A stretch of DNA of 64,000 nt from UBA2402 sp044371005 (GTDB taxonomy: Bacteria; Planctomycetota; Phycisphaerae; Phycisphaerales; UBA1924), in contig JBILUL010000003.1 in NCBI GenBank assembly GCA_044371005.1, positions 1 to 64,000 of the forward strand. Reading direction: 5' to 3'. A program made the translations under genes and the position numbers. Each line of letters starts with the position of its first letter. Within the stretch, counting starts at the first letter, position 1. The notes beneath the pieces were generated by a model that saw nothing but the letters and a program-made list of their open reading frames with translations, ran no database searches and was not told the origin of the DNA. Positions 43,921-50,079 of this stretch are shown piece after piece.

Positions 43921-45180
43921 GTGGCTGTGAATGTCGCACGTGATAGTTCAGGAGCGGATGGACGCAGCGGCCTGCTGCGAAAGGTGCTCCTTGCGCAGGA
44001 ATCCGGCCTCATTCTGGTCATCTCGCTCTTGATGCTGGCGCTGACGGTTTTCGGCGGCAACAAGCCGCAGACCAACCGCACCCCGCTTCCCGAAACCGCG
44101 GTCGTGACCACTGCCAAGGTGAGCGAAAAAGACGAGACCATCACCGTCACGATTGACGGCAAGGCACAGACCTACGAATCCACGCAGGGGTATGAGTACC
44201 GGGGCGGCGGGACCGGTGGAACGCTAATTCAGCGCAGCGAGGTCAACAAGTTCCTGAACGTGGAAAACCTCGTTCTGCAGCTGGTGTACGCGAGCTTTAT
44301 CGCTGTCATGGCCGTGGGGATGACTGCCGTGATCGTGATGGGCGGCATCGATCTCTCGGTGGGTTCGACCTACGCGATCGCGGCGCTCTTTGGCGCGATG
44401 GCATTGCATGCACTTCAGGCCAACGCACTTGGCGTCACGGGCGATGCTGCAGTCACGAGTGCAGGCGGAGCCGGACTGGTGCCTGCCCTGGTGCTGTGCC
44501 TTGCGGTCTGCTGCGGCGTTGGTGCTCTCTGCGGCTTCGTCAACGGAACGATGATCGTCGGACTCAAGGTTCACCCCTTCATCATCACGCTGGGCACAAT
44601 GGCCGCCCTCCGCGGTCTGGTTGCCATCCCGACCAAGGCCCAGAGCGTCGGCAACTTCCCGGAAGCGCTGACCAAGGGTTTCTTCAAGCTTTCCCTGGCG
44701 GGAACCAACCCGGTGCCGCCACTGATCATGATTGTCACGGCGGTGATCGGTGCACTGGCACTGGCTCGCACGGTGCTTGGTCGACGCGTCTATGCGATCG
44801 GTGGCAATGAAATCGCCTCGGGATATGCTGGCATTCCCGTCGGGCGCGTGAAGGTCACGGTCTACACGATCATGGGTACGCTGGCTGGTCTGTCCGCCGC
44901 GATGTACCTGGGATACTTCGGTGCTGCAGAGACCGCAGCGGGCTCGGGCTATGAACTCAAGGTCATCGCCGCGACCGTCATCGGTGGAGCCTCACTGTCC
45001 GGTGGCCGCGGCACGGCAGTGGGTGCCGTCCTGGGTGCCATCCTCGTTCAGTTGATCGAGAACGGCATGCTCATCCTTCAGATCGACCAGAACTACAACC
45101 AGATCGTGATGGGCGGAGCCATCATTCTGGCCGTGGTGCTCGATCAGCTCAAGAGCCGGATGTTCCCCCAAGGCAAGTAA
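43921..45180 (+). CDS. Ribose/xylose-type ABC sugar permease (BPD_transp_2)
   Basis: The 419-residue protein is an inner-membrane permease of the RbsC/XylH family. It has about ten spans, the GGIDLSVGSTYAIAALFGAM motif, LKVHPFIITLGTMAALRG and GGASLSGGRGTAVGAVLGA. Unusually, residues 45-110 between the first and second spans form a polar insert (TITVTIDGKAQTYEST and neighbours) that would face the periplasm. No ATPase or substrate-binding protein gene is adjacent, so partners must lie elsewhere. The GTG at 43921 has GGAG 6 nt upstream. An amino-sugar substrate is only suggested by position. Confidence 0.9.
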   Translation: MAVNVARDSSGADGRSGLLRKVLLAQESGLILVISLLMLALTVFGGNKPQTNRTPLPETAVVTTAKVSEKDETITVTIDGKAQTYESTQGYEYRGGGTGGTLIQRSEVNKFLNVENLVLQLVYASFIAVMAVGMTAVIVMGGIDLSVGSTYAIAALFGAMALHALQANALGVTGDAAVTSAGGAGLVPALVLCLAVCCGVGALCGFVNGTMIVGLKVHPFIITLGTMAALRGLVAIPTKAQSVGNFPEALTKGFFKLSLAGTNPVPPLIMIVTAVIGALALARTVLGRRVYAIGGNEIASGYAGIPVGRVKVTVYTIMGTLAGLSAAMYLGYFGAAETAAGSGYELKVIAATVIGGASLSGGRGTAVGAVLGAILVQLIENGMLILQIDQNYNQIVMGGAIILAVVLDQLKSRMFPQGK

Positions 45181-45280
45181 GCCGCCACAAGTGCCCCTCG
45201 GTACAGGGTGGCAAGGGTGAAGAATCGTTGATGCCAGAGCTCGATCGACGCGGCGGACACGCCGGAGTGGACCTGTGCGC

Positions 45281-46339
45281 TCAGAACGTCATCGCGGTGC
45301 TGCTTTCACGCACTACCAGACGAGTTGCAAGTCGCTGACAGGTTGCCGGCGCCTCGCGAGATTCGATGCGCTTGAGCAGCGCACGAACGGCGGTAGCGCC
45401 AAGTTCTTCCATCGGCAGTGTCACCGAGGAGAGCGTGGGACGCATGAACGAGGCCAGACGGGTGTCGTCAAAGCCGACGATCCGGACCTGATCAGGCACC
45501 CAGAGTCTCTGCGATTCCGCGGCACGCATCACGCCGCACGCAATTTCGTCGTTTCCAGCCAGAACGCCCGCGCCTTCGAGTGCGCCCCGCTGGTGCATCC
45601 GCATGGCCCATTCCTTGCCCCACGCGGCGGAGTATTCACCGAAGACGACCTGCTGGGCATCGGCCACGCGTCCTCGCGAAGCCAGCACCGCCTGAAAGGT
45701 CTTTGCCCGCTCAACCGAGTCGCGATTGGTCCCCGGACCACCGACGTAGAAGCACTTGGCGGGATCGACCCAGCGCAACAGGTGCTCGACGGCTTCGCGC
45801 GTGCCGCGTTCATTGTCGAGGACGATGCTGTCGATGCCCTGAGCTGAAAAGTCGGTGTCGATGATGACTGCGGGAAGTGCCGACTCGAGCACATCGCGTG
45901 CGAGCGGGTCTTCCGGATCGTCGACCATCACGATCATGCCGTCGATGAGTCCGGTTCCGAGCACCCGGTCACGCCGGCTGCTGGTGTTATCGCGGTTCAT
46001 GGCGGTGACGAGCAGGTGGTAGCCAAGGCGTGTGGCCTCGGCATCGGCCCCCTGGAGCATCCGGGTGAAGAACTCGCCGTGGAACCAAGGCAGGGCGATG
46101 CCGATCAGGCGGCTTTCACCGGCCATCAATGCCTGCGCGAGTGGATTGGGCACGTAGCCGAGTTTCTCGATAGCTTCGCGCACGCGGGCGAGCGTGGGCT
46201 GCGAAACCGCCTCGGGCGTGTTGATGGCGCGGCTCACGGTGGCGATGGACACCCCCGCTTGAGCGGCCACCTGCCGGATCGATACCGCAGGGCGACCTGA
46301 CTCCGAACCACCGCCACGTTGTGCTGGCCGACTGTTCAC
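45281..46339 (-). CDS. LacI-family transcriptional regulator
   Basis: The 352-residue product has an N-terminal helix-turn-helix at about residues 20-40 (VSIRQVAAQAGVSIATVSRAIN), the hinge region LGYVPNPLAQALMAGESRLIG, and a periplasmic-binding-protein-like sensor domain (IVLDNERGTREAVEHLL, LAGNDEIACGVMRAA, VRIVGFDDTRLASFMRPTLSSV). Such regulators usually respond to a sugar or sugar phosphate. It faces the ABC permease and follows manA by 64 bp on its own strand, so it may control either. GTG 46339 is assumed; no ribosome site is evident and the frame is open to 46516. Confidence 0.9.
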   Translation of the reverse strand: MNSRPAQRGGGSESGRPAVSIRQVAAQAGVSIATVSRAINTPEAVSQPTLARVREAIEKLGYVPNPLAQALMAGESRLIGIALPWFHGEFFTRMLQGADAEATRLGYHLLVTAMNRDNTSSRRDRVLGTGLIDGMIVMVDDPEDPLARDVLESALPAVIIDTDFSAQGIDSIVLDNERGTREAVEHLLRWVDPAKCFYVGGPGTNRDSVERAKTFQAVLASRGRVADAQQVVFGEYSAAWGKEWAMRMHQRGALEGAGVLAGNDEIACGVMRAAESQRLWVPDQVRIVGFDDTRLASFMRPTLSSVTLPMEELGATAVRALLKRIESREAPATCQRLATRLVVRESSTAMTF

Positions 46340-46403
46340 GGGGATGAGTCTACGCACTCGATGGCACCCCGGGCCACGCCGGAGCGCTTCACTCCGATGA
46401 ATG

Positions 46404-47399
46404 TCAGACTTTGCCCAGTGCCTTGACCAGAATGCACTCCAGCGGCGATACCGCTTCACCCACGAGCTTCGAGGTGATCGGCACCTGAGGCGGGATGTAC
46501 CCTGTGGTCCCGGCACCGACGCGCTCCGGTCGATATCCCTTCATCCAGTTCTCAAGCGTTCCCCGTCCACCGACGATGGCGAATGGTCCGCAGAAGCCGC
46601 TCAGGGGCAACCCCTCGGCTCCGACACGGGCATAGGTGAGTTCAAAATCCGGCGTGGAGAGGAAGGGTGCGTCCGCCGCGGCATCGGACGGCCGGACAGC
46701 GGCTGCCGGTGCGGATGTGAAGTCGATGCACTCGAGAGCCTGCTGCACGTGCAGTTCGCGGCCGGTGCGTCCCCAGTCGTAGACGCGGAAGGTCGTATCC
46801 GAGGCAGTCTGCACTTCGAGACAAACCACGCCCGCCCCCAGCGCGTGACATGTGCCGCTGGGAAGGTTGTAGCACTCACCAGGCGTCACCTTGACGGCAT
46901 TCATGCACTCAACAACGGTTCCCGCCTTGATGGCCCGCTCGAAATCAGCCTTGGTCGTTCCGGGCTTGAGCCCGTTGTAGATCACGGCATCGGGCTGCGC
47001 GGCAAGGATGTACCAGCACTCAGACTTGACGAGCGCTCCTGGATGAGCCTTGGCGTAGGCCGGGCTGGGGTGAACCTGAATCGAGAGGTTCTCGCTTGCA
47101 TCAAGGTACTTGAGCAGGAGTGGATAGCCGCCATCTGGACCGGCTGTTGCCGAGCCCAGGAATGCCGTGCCCTGCTGTGTGATGATCTGCCGGAGTGTTC
47201 GGCCGGAGAATGGTCCGTTGCGGATGGTGGAGGCAAACGCGCCGCCGCCAGCTCCGCCAGCACTGGTTGCGGCGAGGTCGGCCAGTTCCCAGCTTTCGCC
47301 GACCTTGGTGCCGGGGCGCACCTGCTTTCCGAACCGGGCAAGGCGATCCCCACCCCAAACCTTTTCAAGAAGGATGGGACGCAGCAGCAGCGGATACAT
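46404..47399 (-). CDS. manA: Mannose-6-phosphate isomerase, class I
   Basis: The enzyme interconverts mannose 6-phosphate and fructose 6-phosphate. The 331-residue product is the short class I type, with LLEKVWGGDRLARFG, the zinc-site segment LSIQVHPSPAYAKAH plus KSECWYIL, and NLPSGTCHALGAGVVCLEVQ. ATG 47399 has GGAG 9 nt upstream and is preferred to upstream TTG codons. It lies 73 bp after the FabZ-like gene and 64 bp before the LacI-type regulator, all on the minus strand. Confidence 0.93.
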   Translation of the reverse strand: MYPLLLRPILLEKVWGGDRLARFGKQVRPGTKVGESWELADLAATSAGGAGGGAFASTIRNGPFSGRTLRQIITQQGTAFLGSATAGPDGGYPLLLKYLDASENLSIQVHPSPAYAKAHPGALVKSECWYILAAQPDAVIYNGLKPGTTKADFERAIKAGTVVECMNAVKVTPGECYNLPSGTCHALGAGVVCLEVQTASDTTFRVYDWGRTGRELHVQQALECIDFTSAPAAAVRPSDAAADAPFLSTPDFELTYARVGAEGLPLSGFCGPFAIVGGRGTLENWMKGYRPERVGAGTTGYIPPQVPITSKLVGEAVSPLECILVKALGKV

Positions 47400-47472
47400 C
47401 AACAAAGCTCCCTAAGCCCGATTCGCACGGACGCCATCGCGGAGGGTGGAGCGTGGGCGAAGTGCCCGTGGC

Positions 47473-48012
47473 TCACGATTCAACGGACATTCCGCTGATC
47501 TGCGCGTCGAAGGCGACGCGATCGCCCACGATGCCCTGAACATCTGAGATGAACCGGCGCTTCTGCCGCTTGACCTCGCGGCAGAGGATGTACAGATCAT
47601 CGCCGGGAACCACTGCATTGCGGAATGCAGCGTTCTCGATGCGAAGGAAGACCGCCAGCGTCGGCTCTGCCTTTCGACGGATGAAGAGGTAGCACGCCAG
47701 CTGCGCAGCGGTCTCGATCATCAGGACGCCGGGGAACATGGGCTTGCCGGGGAAGTGACCCCGGACCCAGAACTCGTCATCGCGGATGTGCTTGATGCCA
47801 AGACCGTTGGACAGATCGTCTGCGTGCCACACCACGCCGTCGAGCAGGGCCATCTCGTGACGATGGGGGTTCCACTTCTCGAGCATGGCCCGATCGGCCA
47901 TCAGTTTGGTACGGTCGATGCCGCTGATGTCAAACAGCAGCTTGCCGGGCTGTGGTGCAGCCGGTTCGCCGCCGCGATCAGCGGTGCTTGATTCACTTGG
48001 AGTCGCCTGCAT
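47473..48012 (-). CDS. FabZ-like 3-hydroxyacyl-ACP dehydratase
   Basis: The 179-residue hot-dog protein carries RGHFPGKPMFPGVLMIE, with His86 and Glu100 in the catalytic HX13E spacing. MALLDGV near residue 55 is also typical of FabZ. The product has about 45 extra N-terminal residues over a minimal FabZ. It begins inside the last 20 bases of the Hc1-like gene, a tight overlap suggesting coupling. Whether it serves main fatty acid synthesis or a special acyl chain cannot be told. Confidence 0.86.
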   Translation of the reverse strand: MQATPSESSTADRGGEPAAPQPGKLLFDISGIDRTKLMADRAMLEKWNPHRHEMALLDGVVWHADDLSNGLGIKHIRDDEFWVRGHFPGKPMFPGVLMIETAAQLACYLFIRRKAEPTLAVFLRIENAAFRNAVVPGDDLYILCREVKRQKRRFISDVQGIVGDRVAFDAQISGMSVES

Positions 48013-48175
48013 CGCGGATTTCCAGGATTTTTTCGCGGATCTCCTGAGCCACGGCCTTGATGTCCTGCATCAAGCCGCGAACACGGGTGCCAGCGGCCTT
48101 GTTGCCGCCTTCGGCCTTCTTGAGGTCCTCTTCGGCATCGAGGACGAGTTTCTTCAAACGGTCGAATGCTTCCAT
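47993..48175 (-). CDS. Hc1-like (histone H1-like) small basic coiled-coil protein
   Basis: This 60-residue protein, MEAFDRLKKLVLDAEEDLKK followed by EGGNKAAGTRVRGLMQDIKA, resembles the N-terminal domain of the chlamydial histone-like protein Hc1. It keeps the KAxxGNKAAGxRVR core. It lacks the Lys/Ala-rich DNA-binding tail of chlamydial Hc1, so it may work as a protein-protein or nucleoid adaptor rather than a strong DNA compactor. ATG 48175 has GGAG 9 nt upstream; the frame is open to 48238. Its stop overlaps the FabZ-like start by 20 bases. Confidence 0.75.
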   Translation of the reverse strand: MEAFDRLKKLVLDAEEDLKKAEGGNKAAGTRVRGLMQDIKAVAQEIREKILEIRDAGDSK

Positions 48176-48344
48176 GTGGTGAGACTCCAATACGCCGCCG
48201 CGGACACCAGGCTGATTACACCCTGCCATCGCACCCACGATCTACGGACGGGCGATCTTAGCGGGCCTGAGCCCCCGGAGGAGCCCGCAAGGGTGCTGAC
48301 AGAAGCATCTGGCCGAGTACTGGAAGAATCGACAGGGTCCGGCG

Positions 48345-48350
48345 TATACT
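48345..48350 (+). promoter_or_regulatory. Candidate -10 element of tRNA-His
   Basis: TATACT ends 14 bases before the tRNA, the expected distance for a start near 48357. The -35 region is not recognisable. Confidence 0.5.
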
Positions 48351-48364
48351 CTCGACCCTAACAC

Positions 48365-48438
48365 GGTGGCCGTAGCTCAGTTGGTAGAGCACGAGGTTGT
48401 GATCCTTGGGGTCGCGGGTTCAAATCCCGTCGGTCACC
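48365..48438 (+). tRNA. tRNA-His (GTG anticodon)
   Basis: A full cloverleaf is visible. The acceptor arm is GTGGCCG (48366-48372) with CGGTCAC (48431-48437), with one G-T wobble. The extra G at 48365 can pair with C48438, the G-1 hallmark of tRNA-His. The anticodon loop TTGTGAT has GTG at 48399-48401, and the T loop is TTCAAAT closed by GCGGG/CCCGT. CCA is not encoded. Confidence 0.97.
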
Positions 48439-48632
48439 CTTTCCCAAGAACGTTCCTGATGGCGCATGTCTGCGGTCAGGTTCTTGTTTGCTGGTGGGTC
48501 AATACTGACCCCGGCCCGGCGGAAGCGATGAGTCCAGGATGAATCCCCCACGCCTTTGGCGTGCGTGTGATCGCGTTGCGGGCACGATACCGCTGTGCGC
48601 AGCCGGCGACCGGCATGCGCCGACAGGGGGCG

Positions 48633-49796
48633 TCACTTGCGTCCGAAGACCGCCTGCATCTGGCGGGCGAGTTCGTTGAGCACCTGCAGCTGACGGCTGA
48701 TGGGCTGATTCGACGATGCGGCATCGACCAGTGAACTGGCTGCGCCGCCCAGCTGGGGATGTCCAAGCGGTGCCGCGGCACCGATGAGCATGAAGCAGAT
48801 CGGCAGCGCCTTCTTCACGTCCTTGGCCGCGGCGGCCTTGACGAGCTGGTCGGCCTGCTCGCGCATGTTGTTGGCCAGGTCATTGTTGAGCTGGTCGGCG
48901 CCAGCGCCGTTGCCTGTATCCGTGGCGCCCGACTGCTTTCCGCTCATGACGCGTTCGGCGACCGCGCGGAGCAGCTGCTCCTGCGAGATCGGCTTGGGAA
49001 GAATGGCGACGTTGGGCAGTTCGGCAAGACCTTCCTTTAGCGCGCCCGCGGGATCCGCCGTGACGAAGATCGCGGGCGACTGAATGCCGCCTTCGCGGAT
49101 CTGCGTGAGCATTTTCACGCCGGTCATGTCGGGGAGCTGCCAGTCAGTGACGATGACGTCGTACCCGTCCGCCGCGGCGTTCACGCCTTCGGTGCCGGTC
49201 GTCACGGAGGTCACCGTCAGCCGCGTCTCGCGCAGATAGTGCTTGACGATCTTGGTGTTGAGCGGACAGTCTTCGACGAGCAGCAGTCGACCGCTGACGG
49301 TCTCGGGACGCACGTGCTCAAGGACATGGAAGTCGACGGCGCGGGTCGAGTCGATGAAGAGCCGGATGTTGATTGGCTTGAGGAAACGCACACCGATCTC
49401 GTGCAGGTTTCCGCGGCGATGCTGACACCGAACGACCTCGCCCTTGACCTCGACGGTGCCGCCGACGAGTTTGGGCATCATCACGGAGCAGGGAGTGCCC
49501 GGATGGATGTACCCGCTGTGCAGCAACGACACTCCGCCCTTGGAGAGATTGCGGCACGCAAGCCGCAGTTCCACTTCACTTCCACCAGGATGCACGAGTC
49601 GCATCGCCACGCTCGCCTGCCTGAACGGCCAGCGCGCAAAGGAACGGCGGACCTTGGTGTCGAGTTGTGCCTCACTGGCATCCATGCGCTCAAGCATGTC
49701 GTCCAGATCTCGGTCGGAGAGCCCGATCGTATTGATCCGGCCCGCGGCTCTGATCTTGAGGCCCTTCTTGAGTCCATCCGACGAAGAGAAAGTCAT
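48633..49796 (-). CDS. PilZ - response receiver protein with degenerate Hpt-like tail
   Basis: The 387-residue protein joins three parts. Residues 50-145 form a PilZ domain with the c-di-GMP motifs RWPFR (55-59) and NLSKGG (83-88). Residues 168-285 are a CheY-like receiver with all key residues: Glu175-Asp176, phospho-acceptor Asp218, Thr246 and Lys268. Residues 300-387 are helical, and FMLIGAAAPLGHPQLGGAA resembles an Hpt signature in which the phosphorylatable His is replaced by Phe335. It probably couples c-di-GMP to a phosphorelay. ATG 49796 has GGAA 7 nt upstream; the frame extends to 49973. No kinase is adjacent. Confidence 0.85.
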   Translation of the reverse strand: MTFSSSDGLKKGLKIRAAGRINTIGLSDRDLDDMLERMDASEAQLDTKVRRSFARWPFRQASVAMRLVHPGGSEVELRLACRNLSKGGVSLLHSGYIHPGTPCSVMMPKLVGGTVEVKGEVVRCQHRRGNLHEIGVRFLKPINIRLFIDSTRAVDFHVLEHVRPETVSGRLLLVEDCPLNTKIVKHYLRETRLTVTSVTTGTEGVNAAADGYDVIVTDWQLPDMTGVKMLTQIREGGIQSPAIFVTADPAGALKEGLAELPNVAILPKPISQEQLLRAVAERVMSGKQSGATDTGNGAGADQLNNDLANNMREQADQLVKAAAAKDVKKALPICFMLIGAAAPLGHPQLGGAASSLVDAASSNQPISRQLQVLNELARQMQAVFGRK

Positions 49797-50079
49797 GCGA
49801 GAGTTCCAGACGCGGCGGCATCCAACTCCGGGCAGGCACAGATCGCCCGGAACGTACCGCTGACATCCGAAGCTATCGGCCAACCCCTCCCCCACCTTGC
49901 GGGGGGCCACCCGTGGCAGCAAACACCGGGAATGCGCACGCGACACAGTCTCCCCAGTCGCCCCTGCCAGCATTGCCCCACTCCCACGATGCGTGACAAC
50001 ACAACGCCCGGTAACGAGCGGTCTCGCGGGTCACCCGCGCAGTGTTTGCCGAGGGGCTGGTGCGAGTCGCGGGCGGTGC

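Noticed and set aside
48445..48486. Terminator after tRNA-His
   Set aside because: CAAGAA and CCTGA can pair with TCAGG and TTCTTG, but the stem has a 4-nt bulge and no T-run, so it is not listed as a feature.
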